From Mycolicibacterium moriokaense (lineage in GTDB: Bacteria; Actinomycetota; Actinomycetes; Mycobacteriales; Mycobacteriaceae), in the NCBI RefSeq assembly GCF_003201655.1, contig NZ_QJJU01000010.1:99782-163781 (forward strand): a stretch of 64,000 nt of DNA. The letters are read 5' to 3'. The notes below the pieces were generated by a model. It made no database searches. It saw nothing but the letters and a program-made list of their open reading frames with translations, and had not been told where the DNA came from. The position numbers were made by a program, and so were the translations under genes. Position 1 is the stretch's first letter. Each line of letters opens with the position of its first letter. This document shows positions 28,645 through 37,368 of the stretch, in pieces.

Positions 28645-29252
28645 GTGAGTCCTTTTCTACTCGTGATGCCCCCGAGAACGATGGATAGGTAGTGCCGACC
28701 GACCTCATCGGCCGTCAGCGGCCCGCCCGGCTGATACCAGCGGACCGAAACCCATGTGGTGTCGCGGATGAACCGGTAGACGAGGTCGACGTCGATGTCG
28801 GGCCGGAAGTAGCCCTCGGTGACCCCCTGGTTGAGCAGGTCCAACCACATCTTGCGTTGCTCTTTGTTGCGTTCCTCCACGTAGAAGAACCGCTCCTGCG
28901 ACGACAGCCGCTTGGCCTCGTCCTGGTAGATGACCACCTGCGAATGCCGGTCCGCGATCGCCTCGAACGACGCCATGAACAAACCCTTGAGCCGCTCCAG
29001 CGGATTCGATTCCGTCGCGACGATTTCGGAATACCGCTCGAACAACCAGTCCAGGAAGCCGCGCAGCAGCTCGTCGACCATCTCCTCTTTGGACGAGAAG
29101 TGGTGATACAGGCTGCCGGACAGGATGCCCGCGGAGTCCGCGATGTCACGGACGGTGGTGGCCCGCAGTCCACGCTCGGCGAACATCGTCGCGGCGAGCT
29201 CTAGAAGCTCGTCGCGGCGGCTCGCCGGCGGACTGGGCGATTCCTCCACCAT
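28641..29252 (-). CDS. kstR2: TetR-family repressor KstR2
   Basis: KstR2 represses the C/D-ring regulon and is released by HIP-CoA, the product of FadD3. The 203-residue protein has an N-terminal TetR helix-turn-helix (about residues 12-58: ELAATMFAERGLRATTV, then SGSLYHHFSSKEEM). The ligand domain contains YQDEAKRLSSQE near 108, typical of KstR2. It is autoregulated: a perfect KstR2 box ends 16 nt upstream of its ATG. It is followed directly by fadA6. Confidence 0.96.
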   Translation of the reverse strand: MVEESPSPPASRRDELLELAATMFAERGLRATTVRDIADSAGILSGSLYHHFSSKEEMVDELLRGFLDWLFERYSEIVATESNPLERLKGLFMASFEAIADRHSQVVIYQDEAKRLSSQERFFYVEERNKEQRKMWLDLLNQGVTEGYFRPDIDVDLVYRFIRDTTWVSVRWYQPGGPLTADEVGRHYLSIVLGGITSRKGLT

Positions 29253-29267
29253 CTGCCGAGCTTATCA

Positions 29268-29281
29268 ACCAAGCGCTTGCT
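29268..29281. promoter_or_regulatory. KstR2 operator of kstR2-fadA6
   Basis: ACCAAGCGCTTGCT matches AnCAAGnnCTTGnT exactly. It lies between the lipoprotein stop (29344) and the kstR2 ATG, and implies autoregulation. Confidence 0.93.
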
Positions 29282-29343
29282 AGGTCACTACTGGGTGATC
29301 AACGAGGCAGCTTTTGGGGAGATGCTGTGGAGAAAGTGGCCCG

Positions 29344-29610
29344 TCAAGCGAGGTCGCTGATCTTGGTGCCCTGTTTGTCGTCGGGCTGGCAGAGTCCTAT
29401 GAGTAACGTTCGCTTGTCGTCTACGTCACCGGTCGAGGCGTTGCGGGCCTCGCGTCGTTTGAGCATCTTGGCCACAGCGGCGTCCTTGTCGTTGACCCTC
29501 ATTGCAAGGAAGTCCTTACAGGTGGTGTCCCCGCCGTCATTGCTTGCGCCCGAGCATCCGCTGATCAGGACCATCGTGCTCGCGGCCACCGCCACCGCTA
29601 GTCGCTTCAT
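29344..29610 (-). CDS. Small lipoprotein, HdeA-like pattern
   Basis: The 88-residue protein has a type II signal peptide ending in the lipobox LISGC (Cys19). The mature part of about 70 residues is charged and has two cysteines in DTTCKDFLAM and LIGLCQPDD, about 43 residues apart. The spacing and the surrounding DFL motif recall HdeA/HdeB acid chaperones, where one disulfide joins such positions; this is a weak analogy. It lies 5 nt after ipdF on the same strand, so it ends the fadE30-ipdF transcript. A role in steroid metabolism is not known. Confidence 0.7.
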   Translation of the reverse strand: MKRLAVAVAASTMVLISGCSGASNDGGDTTCKDFLAMRVNDKDAAVAKMLKRREARNASTGDVDDKRTLLIGLCQPDDKQGTKISDLA

Positions 29611-29615
29611 CGCGG

Positions 29616-30404
29616 TCAGGCGCGCTGGTTCGACACCGAAATCACTTCTCCAGTCAGGTAACTGGAGTAATCACTGGCCAGGAAGGCGATGGTGGCCGCC
29701 ACTTCCCACGGCTCCGCTGCCCTGCCGAACGCCTCGACCGACGACAGTTGGTCCAAGAGCTCCGGGCTGCTGGTCTTCTCGAGGAACTTGTGCCTGGCGA
29801 TACTCGGCGACACCGCGTTGATCCTGACGCCGAACTCGACGGCTTCGATTGCGCTGCACCGGGTCAGGGCCATCACACCCGCCTTGGCCGCCGCGTAGTG
29901 CGACTGCGAGTGCTGCGCCCGCCACCCCAGCACGCTGGCGTTGTTGACGATCACGCCGCCGTGGTCGGCGTCGCGGAAATACCGCAGCGCTGCGCGGGTC
30001 GCGCGCATCGTCGACGTCAACGTCACGTTGAGCACCCGATCCCAGTCTTCATCGGTCATGTCGACCACCGGCGTCGTACCGCCAAGGCCCGCGTTGTTGA
30101 CCAACACGTCCAGCCGACCCATCCGCGCTGCCGTCGAGGAGATCAGCGCGTCCACCTGCTCCGTGGACGTCACGTCGCACACCACGCTCTCGACCCGGCC
30201 GAGCCCGAGTTCCGCCAGCTGGTCGCGGGTCTCGCCAAGCCTGCGTTCGTGATGGTCGGAGACGACGACGTCGGCGCCCTCGGCCAATGCACGACGCGCT
30301 ACCGCGGACCCGATCCCCGTGCCCGCCGCGGCCGTAACCACGACGACCTTGCCGTTCAGAAGGCCGTGTCCCTCAATCTCTTTCGGGGGAATTGATAAGG
30401 TCAC
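29616..30404 (-). CDS. ipdF: Short-chain dehydrogenase IpdF
   Basis: IpdF oxidises the 5-hydroxy group of the indane propionyl-CoA derivative in the HIP pathway. The 262-residue SDR starts at GTG 30404, with GAGGAG 6 nt upstream; the track frame from 30725 overlaps fadE30 and is out of register with it. Cofactor motif VTAAAGTGIGSAVARR is near residue 24, NNAGLGG near 99, the serine in VNNASVLGW near 148, and YAAAKAG near 163. It lies 31 nt downstream of fadE30 in the same operon. Confidence 0.92.
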   Translation of the reverse strand: MTLSIPPKEIEGHGLLNGKVVVVTAAAGTGIGSAVARRALAEGADVVVSDHHERRLGETRDQLAELGLGRVESVVCDVTSTEQVDALISSTAARMGRLDVLVNNAGLGGTTPVVDMTDEDWDRVLNVTLTSTMRATRAALRYFRDADHGGVIVNNASVLGWRAQHSQSHYAAAKAGVMALTRCSAIEAVEFGVRINAVSPSIARHKFLEKTSSPELLDQLSSVEAFGRAAEPWEVAATIAFLASDYSSYLTGEVISVSNQRA

Positions 30405-30435
30405 GCGGCTCTCCTCATGCTCTTCGCGCAAGCGC

Positions 30436-31584
30436 TCATCCCTTGACCTCTCTGGGTAGACCGAGCACCCGCTCGGCGATGATGTTGCGCTGGATTTCGT
30501 TGGACCCGCCGTAGATGGTGTCCGCCCGCGTGAACAGGTAAAGGTGCTGCCACACGTCGAACTCGCCGTCTTTGGCCACCAAACCGGACTTACCGACAAT
30601 GTCCATCGCCAGCTCGCCAAGGTCGCGATGCCAGTTGGCCCACAACAGCTTCGACACGTTGTCCTGGCCGGGCTGCTCGACGTCCATGGTCGCCAGCGCG
30701 TACGAGCGCATCGTCTGCAGACCAACCCACGACCGGGTCAACCGCTCCCGAATCAACGGATCGTCGTCGGCGCCGGTGCGCTTGGCCACCTCCACCAAGT
30801 TGGAAAGCTCACGCGCGTAACGGATCTGCTGACCCAGCGTCGACACACCGCGCTCGAACGTCAGCGTCCCCATCGCAACCCGCCACCCGTCGCCGGGCTC
30901 GCCGACCACCAGATCGGCATCGGTGCGGGCGTCGTCGAAGAACACCTCGTTGAAATCCGCGGTCCCCGTCAGCTGCACGATCGGGCGGATTTCGACACCT
31001 GGCTGATCAAGCGGCACCAGGAGATATGACAGTCCCGCATGGCGTTTGGAGCCCTTCTCGGAGCGCGCCACCACGAAGCACCACTGCGAAAGGTGTGCCA
31101 TCGACGTCCACACCTTCTGGCCGTTGATCACCCACTGATCGCCGTCGAGTTCGGCGGTCGTCGACACGTTGGCCAGGTCGCTTCCCGCGCCGGGTTCCGA
31201 GTAGCCCTGGCACCACAGCTCGGTCACGTCGAGGATCTTCGGCAGGAAGCGCTTCTTCTGCTCTTCGGTGCCGAACGCGATCAGCGTCGGCCCCAGCAGT
31301 TCCTCGCCGAAGTGGTTGACCTTGTGGGGGGCGTCCGCGCGGGCGTACTCCTCGTAGAACGCGACCCGGTGCGCGACCGAAAGGCCCCGGCCACCGTGCT
31401 CGACCGGCCAGCCAAGGCAGGTCAGACCGGCGGCCGCCAATTTCTGGTTCCACGCCCGCCGTTCGTCGAACGCCTCGTCCTCGCGTCCCGGGGCGCCGAG
31501 GCCCTTGAGCGCGGCGAATTCGCCGACGAGGTTGTCGGCGAGCCAGTCGCGGACCTCGGCCCTGAACTCCTGGACCTCTATCAC
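30436..31584 (-). CDS. fadE30: Acyl-CoA dehydrogenase FadE30
   Basis: FadE30 dehydrogenates the propionyl side chain of the 5-hydroxy HIP-CoA intermediate. The 382-residue acyl-CoA dehydrogenase has the signature QGYSEPGAGSDLANV near residue 130, INGQKVWTSMAH near 154, and GGSNEIQRNIIAERVLGLPRE at the C-terminus (given here in part as family-typical). It starts at GTG 31584, 16 nt from a KstR2 box, divergent from fadD3. It leads the fadE30-ipdF-lipoprotein unit. Confidence 0.95.
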   Translation of the reverse strand: MIEVQEFRAEVRDWLADNLVGEFAALKGLGAPGREDEAFDERRAWNQKLAAAGLTCLGWPVEHGGRGLSVAHRVAFYEEYARADAPHKVNHFGEELLGPTLIAFGTEEQKKRFLPKILDVTELWCQGYSEPGAGSDLANVSTTAELDGDQWVINGQKVWTSMAHLSQWCFVVARSEKGSKRHAGLSYLLVPLDQPGVEIRPIVQLTGTADFNEVFFDDARTDADLVVGEPGDGWRVAMGTLTFERGVSTLGQQIRYARELSNLVEVAKRTGADDDPLIRERLTRSWVGLQTMRSYALATMDVEQPGQDNVSKLLWANWHRDLGELAMDIVGKSGLVAKDGEFDVWQHLYLFTRADTIYGGSNEIQRNIIAERVLGLPREVKG

Positions 31585-31600
31585 CCCTGTAGGCTAACCT

Positions 31601-31614
31601 ACCAAGCACTTGCT
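31601..31614. promoter_or_regulatory. KstR2 operator (fadE30 / fadD3)
   Basis: ACCAAGCACTTGCT matches AnCAAGnnCTTGnT exactly. It lies 17 nt from the start codon on each side, so one dimeric site controls both operons. Confidence 0.93.
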
Positions 31615-31631
31615 TTGTTAGAGGAGCATCA

Positions 31632-33179
31632 ATGACGAGCCAGCCGCGGACCATTCCGCAGGTCCTGGACCGGATTGCCGACCAATTCTCTGGGCATGAC
31701 GCGCTGGTCACTGCTGGCGGTGCCGGCGATCCTGCCGGGGAGGATCGTCGGCTCACGTACGGCCAGCTGCGCTACGAGGTCCGCCGGGCCGCCGCGGCGA
31801 TGATCGACATGGGCGTGAGCGCCGGAGACCGCGTCGCGATCTGGTCCCCGAACACCTGGCACTGGGTGGTGGCGTGCTTGGCGACGACGTACGCGGGCGG
31901 CGTGCTCGTGCCGCTGAACACCCGCTACACAGCGAGCGAGGCCACCGACATCCTGGCGCGCACCGACGCACCGCTGTTGTTCGCATCCGGCGAGTTCCTC
32001 GGCGTCGACAAGGCCGCTTCGATCGACCGCGACAAGCTGCCCGAACTTCGACACATCGTCCGGGTGCCGATCGAGAAGGACGATGGAACCTGGGACGAGT
32101 TCGTGGCGCGGGGCACCGAACTTGACGCGGCGGACGCACGTGGCGCGGCCGTCAAGCCCGACGACGTCTCCGACATCCTCTTCACCTCGGGCACCACCGG
32201 CCGGAGCAAGGGCGCGTTATGCGCGCATCGTCAATCGCTGGCAGGCTCCGCAGCCTGGGCGGAGTGCGGCCAGATCACCAGCGAGGACCGCTACCTCTGC
32301 ATCAATCCGTTCTTCCACAACTTCGGCTACAAGGCCGGAATCCTGGCGTGCCTGCAGACCGGGGCGACGCTGATCCCGCAGCTGACGTTCGACCCCGAAC
32401 AGGCCATGCGGATGGTGGCCGACCACGCCATCACGGTGCTGCCCGGGCCGCCGACGGTCTACCAAGTGCTGCTCGACCATCCCAAGCGCGGCGACTACGA
32501 CCTGACCTCGCTGCGGTTCGCGGTCACCGGCGCGGCCGTCGTCCCCGTCGTCCTGATCGAGCGGATGCAGTCCGAACTGGACATCGACATCGTGCTCACC
32601 GCTTATGGCCTGACCGAGGCCAACGGCTTCGGCACGATGTGCACGGCCGACGACGATGCCGTCACCGTCGCAACCACCTGCGGGCGGCCGATCGCGGACT
32701 TCGAGCTTCGCATCGGTGAGCACGACGAAGTGCTTCTGCGCGGGCCCAATGTGATGTTGGGGTATCTCGACGATCCGGAAGCCACCGCCGCGGCGATCGA
32801 CTCGGACGGGTGGCTGCACACCGGAGACGTGGGCCGCGTTGACGAAGCCGGGAACCTGAGCATCACTGATCGACTCAAGGACATGTACATCAGCGGTGGA
32901 TTCAACGTCTACCCTGCCGAGGTCGAGCAGGTGCTCGCCCGGCTGGACGGCGTCGTGGAGTCCGCGGTCATCGGTGTGCCCGACGTGCGACTCGGTGAGG
33001 TCGGCAGGGCGTTCGTGGTGGCGAAGCCGGGATCCGAACTCGATGAGAAGACTGTAATCGCCTACACCCGCGAGCATTTGGCGAAATTCAAGACACCGAC
33101 GACGGTGGAGTTCCTCGACGTGCTGCCGCGTAATCCAGGCGGCAAGGTGGTCAAACCACTGCTAAGAGAAAGACCCTGA
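31632..33179 (+). CDS. fadD3: HIP-CoA synthetase FadD3
   Basis: FadD3 activates HIP (3aα-H-4α(3'-propanoate)-7aβ-methylhexahydro-1,5-indanedione) to its CoA ester, which is also the inducer of KstR2. The 515-residue acyl-CoA synthetase has the AMP motif ILFTSGTTGRSKGAL near residue 177, YGLTEANGFG near 322, GWLHTGDVGRVDEAGN near 395, and the catalytic lysine in PGGKVVKPLL at the end. GAGGAG is 6 nt before the ATG. It overlaps fadE31 by 1 nt (TGATG) and starts the fadD3-fadE31-fadE32-fadE33-aspB run. Confidence 0.95.
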   Translation: MTSQPRTIPQVLDRIADQFSGHDALVTAGGAGDPAGEDRRLTYGQLRYEVRRAAAAMIDMGVSAGDRVAIWSPNTWHWVVACLATTYAGGVLVPLNTRYTASEATDILARTDAPLLFASGEFLGVDKAASIDRDKLPELRHIVRVPIEKDDGTWDEFVARGTELDAADARGAAVKPDDVSDILFTSGTTGRSKGALCAHRQSLAGSAAWAECGQITSEDRYLCINPFFHNFGYKAGILACLQTGATLIPQLTFDPEQAMRMVADHAITVLPGPPTVYQVLLDHPKRGDYDLTSLRFAVTGAAVVPVVLIERMQSELDIDIVLTAYGLTEANGFGTMCTADDDAVTVATTCGRPIADFELRIGEHDEVLLRGPNVMLGYLDDPEATAAAIDSDGWLHTGDVGRVDEAGNLSITDRLKDMYISGGFNVYPAEVEQVLARLDGVVESAVIGVPDVRLGEVGRAFVVAKPGSELDEKTVIAYTREHLAKFKTPTTVEFLDVLPRNPGGKVVKPLLRERP

Positions 33180-34312
33180 TGGACCTGAACTTTGACGACG
33201 CGACGCAGGCGTTCCAGGCGGAGGTACGCGACTTTCTTGCGGCGAACAAGGAGTCGTTCCCGACGAAGTCGTACGACACCGCCGAGGGCTTCCAGCAGCA
33301 TCGGCGCTGGGACAAGATGCTTTTCGATGCAGGACTATCGGTGATCACCTGGCCCGAGAAGTACGGCGGCCGTGACGCGAGCCTGTTGCAGTGGGTGGTG
33401 TACGAGGAGGAGTACTTCCGTGCTGGCGCGCCGGGACGGGCCAGCGCCAACGGCACGTCAATGCTCGCGCCGACGTTGTTCGCGCACGGCACCGAAGAGC
33501 AGCTGGACCGGGTGCTGCCGAAGATGGCCAGCGGCGAGGAGATCTGGGCGCAGGCGTGGTCGGAACCGGAGTCGGGCAGCGACCTGGCGTCGCTGCGATC
33601 GACGGCCACCAAAACGGACGGCGGCTGGTTGCTCAACGGCCAGAAGATCTGGAGTTCGCGAGCACCGTTCGGCGAGAGGGCTTTCGGGCTGTTCCGTTCC
33701 GATCCCGAGGCCGAGCGCCACCGTGGGCTCACCTACTTCATGTTCGACCTGAAGGCCAAGGGCATCACGGTCCGGCCCATCGCGCAGCTGGGCGGTGATA
33801 CCGGCTTCGGCGAGATCTTCCTCGACGACGTCTTCGTTCCCGACCACGACGTGATCGGCGGGGTGCACGACGGTTGGCGCGCCGCGATGAGCACGTCGAG
33901 CAATGAGCGCGGCATGTCGCTGCGCAGCCCGGCCCGCTTCATTGCGCCAGCCGAACGACTGGTGGCGCAATGGAAAGCCAATCCAGACGAAGCGTTTGCG
34001 GACCGCGTTGCCGATGCGTGGATCAAGGCGCAGGCCTATCGGCTGCACACGTTCGGGACCGTCACCCGAGTGGCAGGCGGAGGTGAACTCGGTGCCGAGT
34101 CGTCGGTGACCAAGGTGTTCTGGTCGAACCTCGACGTCGCGATCCATCAGACCGCACTCGACTTGCGCGGCGCTGACGGAGAACTTGCCGACTCGTGGAC
34201 CGACGGGCTGCTGTTCGCGCTCGGCGGCCCGATCTATGCCGGCACCAACGAGATTCAGCGCAACATCATCGCCGAGCGGCTGCTGGGCCTGCCCCGGGAG
34301 AAGTCCAAGTGA
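33179..34312 (+). CDS. fadE31: Acyl-CoA dehydrogenase FadE31
   Basis: The 377-residue acyl-CoA dehydrogenase has the full flavin/substrate signature AWSEPESGSDLASL near residue 125, LNGQKIWSSRAPFGER near 150, and GGPIYAGTNEIQRNIIAE near the end. In the M. tuberculosis HIP pathway FadE31, FadE32 and FadE33 act late, on the open-chain CoA products of rings C/D. It is coupled to fadD3 by a 1-nt overlap and to fadE32 by 4 nt (GTGA). Precise partner choice among the three subunits cannot be read from sequence. Confidence 0.93.
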   Translation: MDLNFDDATQAFQAEVRDFLAANKESFPTKSYDTAEGFQQHRRWDKMLFDAGLSVITWPEKYGGRDASLLQWVVYEEEYFRAGAPGRASANGTSMLAPTLFAHGTEEQLDRVLPKMASGEEIWAQAWSEPESGSDLASLRSTATKTDGGWLLNGQKIWSSRAPFGERAFGLFRSDPEAERHRGLTYFMFDLKAKGITVRPIAQLGGDTGFGEIFLDDVFVPDHDVIGGVHDGWRAAMSTSSNERGMSLRSPARFIAPAERLVAQWKANPDEAFADRVADAWIKAQAYRLHTFGTVTRVAGGGELGAESSVTKVFWSNLDVAIHQTALDLRGADGELADSWTDGLLFALGGPIYAGTNEIQRNIIAERLLGLPREKSK

Positions 34313-35265
34313 AGTTCGATCTAGACGAACAGCAGCGCGACTTTGCGGCCAGCATCGACGCGGCGCTGGCCGCCGCCGATCTGCCTGCCGCGGTGCGCGC
34401 GTGGGCCGCCGGCGACACCGCGCCAGGCCGCAAGGTGTGGGCACAGCTGGCCGACCTCGGCGTCACCGCGCTGGCGGTTCCGGAGAAGTTCGACGGCATC
34501 GGAGCGCACCCGGTCGATCTAGTGGTCGCCGCCGAGCGACTCGGCCGCTGGTGTGTACCCGGCCCTGTCACCGAATCCATTGCGGTGGCGCCGATCCTGC
34601 TCGCCGATGACGACCGCAGCGCAGCGCTGGCCGCCGGCGAGCTGATGGCCACGGTCGCGATGCCGCCGCAGGTGCCGCGGGCGGTGGACGCGGGTTCGGC
34701 AGGCCTGATCCTGGTCGCAGCCGACGGTGCCGTTCGTGACGGCGCCGCGGGCGAGCAGCACGAGTCTGTCGACCCGAGCCGAAAGCTGTTCGAGGTCAGT
34801 GCCTCCGGTGAGCCGCGGTCAGCCGATGTCGCCCGTGCCTACGAGTTCGGCGCGCTCGCCACCGCCGCGCAGTTGATCGGCGCCGGGCAGGCACTGCTCG
34901 ACGCATCGGTCGAATACGCCAAGCAGCGCAGCCAATTCGGCAAGGTGATCGGCACCTATCAGGCCATCAAACACAAGCTCGCCGACGTGCACATCGCGAT
35001 CGAATTGGCGCGGCCGCTGATATACGGCGCCGCACTGTCACTGGCCGACAGCGCGCCGGAAACCGCGCGCGACGTCAGCGCCGCCAAGGTCGCCGCATCA
35101 GATGCCGCGCTGCTGGCGGCGCGCTCGGCGCTGCAGACGCACGGGGCGATCGGTTTCACGCAGGAGCACGATCTGTCGTTGTGGCTGCTGCGGGTACAGG
35201 CGCTGCGTTCGGCATGGGGCGACCCGACATGGCACCGGCGCCGAGTATTGGAGGCCCTCTCGTGA
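34309..35265 (+). CDS. fadE32: Acyl-CoA dehydrogenase subunit FadE32
   Basis: The 318-residue protein starts at GTG 34309 in a 4-nt overlap with fadE31; the longer frame from 34195 runs inside fadE31. It is a half-size partner type: the SEPxxGSD motif is missing, while the C-terminal QRSQFGKVIGTYQAIKHKLAD and LQTHGAIGFTQEHDLSLWL segments are kept. Such subunits pair with a second FadE to form a heteromeric enzyme with shared flavin sites. It overlaps fadE33 by 4 nt. Confidence 0.92.
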   Translation: MKFDLDEQQRDFAASIDAALAAADLPAAVRAWAAGDTAPGRKVWAQLADLGVTALAVPEKFDGIGAHPVDLVVAAERLGRWCVPGPVTESIAVAPILLADDDRSAALAAGELMATVAMPPQVPRAVDAGSAGLILVAADGAVRDGAAGEQHESVDPSRKLFEVSASGEPRSADVARAYEFGALATAAQLIGAGQALLDASVEYAKQRSQFGKVIGTYQAIKHKLADVHIAIELARPLIYGAALSLADSAPETARDVSAAKVAASDAALLAARSALQTHGAIGFTQEHDLSLWLLRVQALRSAWGDPTWHRRRVLEALS

Positions 35266-36203
35266 CAGAAGAACGGGAACTGCTGCGCGAGACCGTCGCG
35301 GCCTTGGTCGACAAGCACGCGTCGCCCGCGGCGGTGCGTGAAGCGATGGCCTCCGAACACGGCTACGACGATTCGCTGTGGAAGCTGCTGTGCGAGCAGG
35401 TCGGCGCGGCCGCGCTGGTGGTGCCCGAAGAACTTGGCGGCGCAGGCGGCGAACTCGCCGACGCGGCCGTCGTGCTCGAGGAGCTCGGCAAGGCGTTGGT
35501 GCCGACGCCGCTGCTCGGCACCACGCTCGCCGAACTCGCCTTGCTTGCCGCAGAGCAGCCCGACACGAACGCGTTGGAGCGGTTGGCCGAGGGCACATCG
35601 ATCGGGGCCGTGGTACTCGACCCCGGCTATGTGGTCAACGGCGACGTCGCCGACATCGTGATCGCCGCGACCGGCACGACGCTGAGCCGATGGACGAATT
35701 TCACGGCGCACCGAATCGAGTCCATGGACCTGACGCGCCGACTCGCGCGGCTCGAGCCCACCGACGCCGCGGACATCGGGACAGATCCCGGGCTCGCCGA
35801 CATCGCCGCGATCCTGCTGGCGGCCGAGCAAATCGGCGCAGCGACGAAGTGTCTGGACCTGACCGTGGAATACACCAAGGACCGTGTTCAGTTCGGCCGT
35901 CCGATCGGCAGCTTCCAGGCGCTCAAGCATCGGATGGCCGACCTGTATGTGGCCGTGCAGTCCGCGCGCGCCGTCGTCAACGACGCCATCGCCGAACCGA
36001 CGCCCACGTCGGCAGCGCTGGCGCGGGTCTCGGCGAGCGAGGCGTTGTCCAAGGTGGCCGCCGAAGCCGTTCAGATGCACGGCGGGATCGCGATCACCTG
36101 GGAGCACGATATCCAGCTGTACTTCAAGCGCGCGCACGGCAGTGCCCAGCTGCTTGGTCCGCCGCAGGAGCACCTGCGTCGGCTCGAATCCGAGGTGTTC
36201 TAG
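35262..36203 (+). CDS. fadE33: Acyl-CoA dehydrogenase subunit FadE33
   Basis: The 313-residue subunit starts at GTG 35262, overlapping fadE32 by 4 nt. Like FadE32 it lacks the SEPxxGSD signature but keeps DRVQFGRPIGSFQALKHRMAD near residue 205 and MHGGIAITWEHDIQLYFKRAH near the end. FadE32 and FadE33 are reported to work as a complex late in the HIP pathway. Three linked FadE genes of unequal length with overlapping starts agree with stoichiometric co-expression. Confidence 0.92.
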   Translation: MTEERELLRETVAALVDKHASPAAVREAMASEHGYDDSLWKLLCEQVGAAALVVPEELGGAGGELADAAVVLEELGKALVPTPLLGTTLAELALLAAEQPDTNALERLAEGTSIGAVVLDPGYVVNGDVADIVIAATGTTLSRWTNFTAHRIESMDLTRRLARLEPTDAADIGTDPGLADIAAILLAAEQIGAATKCLDLTVEYTKDRVQFGRPIGSFQALKHRMADLYVAVQSARAVVNDAIAEPTPTSAALARVSASEALSKVAAEAVQMHGGIAITWEHDIQLYFKRAHGSAQLLGPPQEHLRRLESEVF

Positions 36204-36213
36204 CGTTACTCGG

Positions 36214-37368
36214 GTGAGCATTGCGTTGCGGGCAGGGATTCCGCCGTTCTATGTGATGGACGTATGGCTGGCCGCGGCCGAACGCCAGCGCACGCACGGC
36301 GACCTGGTCAACCTTTCTGCCGGCCAGCCGAGTGCGGGTGCTCCCGCGGCGGTGCGGGCAGCGGCAAAAGACGCGCTGGACAACACCGTCCTCGGCTACA
36401 CGGTGGCGCTGGGCATCCCCGAGCTACGCACCGCGATCGCAGGCTCGTATGCCAACCGGCACGGGCTCGCCGTCGACCCCAGCGACGTCGTCATCACCAC
36501 CGGATCGAGCGGCGGCTTCCTGCTGGCGTTCCTTGCGTGCTTCGACGTCGGCGACCGCGTGGCGATCGCCAGCCCCGGGTACCCGTGCTACCGCAACATC
36601 CTGTCGGCGCTGGGCTGTCAGGTCGTCGAAATCCCCTGCGGCCCCGATACCCGATTTCAGCCGACAGCCAAGATGCTCGCGGAACTCGATCCGCCCGTCC
36701 AGGGCGTGATCGTGGCGAGCCCGGCCAATCCGACAGGCACGGTGATACCGCCAGAGGAGCTGGCCGCGATCGCGTCGTGGTGCGAACTCTCAGGGGTTCG
36801 CCTGATCAGCGACGAGGTCTACCACGGCTTGGTGTATGACGGTGCGCCCGCGACCAGCTGCGCGTGGCAGACATCGCGAGATGCCGTGGTGGTCAACAGC
36901 TTTTCGAAGTACTTCGCGATGACCGGGTGGCGGCTGGGCTGGCTGCTGGTCCCGCAGGAGCTGCAGCGGGCGGTGGACTGCCTGACGGGAAACTTCACCA
37001 TCTGCCCGCCTGTCCTGTCGCAGGTCGCCGCCGTCGCGGCGTTCACACCTGAATCTGTCGCCGAGGCGGATGCGCTCCTGCACCACTACGCGGCCAACCG
37101 GCAGTTGCTGCTCGACGGGCTGCGCTCGATCGGCATCGACCGCCTTGCCCCCACTGACGGCGCGTTCTACGTCTACGCCGACATCTCGCACCTGACTTCA
37201 GACTCGCTGTCATTCTGCTCGAAGCTGTTGAACGACACCGGAGTTGCGATAGCGCCTGGCATCGACTTCGACACGGTCCGCGGCGGATGGTGCGTTCGGC
37301 TGTCCTTCGCGGGCCCAACGAGCGATATCGAGGAAGCGGTGCGCCGCATCGGGTCCTGGCTGGGCTAG
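36214..37368 (+). CDS. aspB: PLP-dependent aminotransferase (AspB, Rv3565-like)
   Basis: The 384-residue class I/II aminotransferase starts at GTG 36214, 10 nt behind fadE33. The PLP lysine lies in VNSFSKYFAMTGWRLGW near residue 232; SPANPTGTVIPPEEL near 169 and SDEVYHGLVYDG near 200 carry the usual Asn, Asp and Tyr contacts. It is syntenic with Rv3565, at the end of the fadD3 operon. No transamination step is known in steroid degradation, so its role in the regulon is unclear. Its stop overlaps the convergent acetoacetyl-CoA synthetase stop in the 4 bases CTAG (37365-37368). Confidence 0.9.
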   Translation: MSIALRAGIPPFYVMDVWLAAAERQRTHGDLVNLSAGQPSAGAPAAVRAAAKDALDNTVLGYTVALGIPELRTAIAGSYANRHGLAVDPSDVVITTGSSGGFLLAFLACFDVGDRVAIASPGYPCYRNILSALGCQVVEIPCGPDTRFQPTAKMLAELDPPVQGVIVASPANPTGTVIPPEELAAIASWCELSGVRLISDEVYHGLVYDGAPATSCAWQTSRDAVVVNSFSKYFAMTGWRLGWLLVPQELQRAVDCLTGNFTICPPVLSQVAAVAAFTPESVAEADALLHHYAANRQLLLDGLRSIGIDRLAPTDGAFYVYADISHLTSDSLSFCSKLLNDTGVAIAPGIDFDTVRGGWCVRLSFAGPTSDIEEAVRRIGSWLG

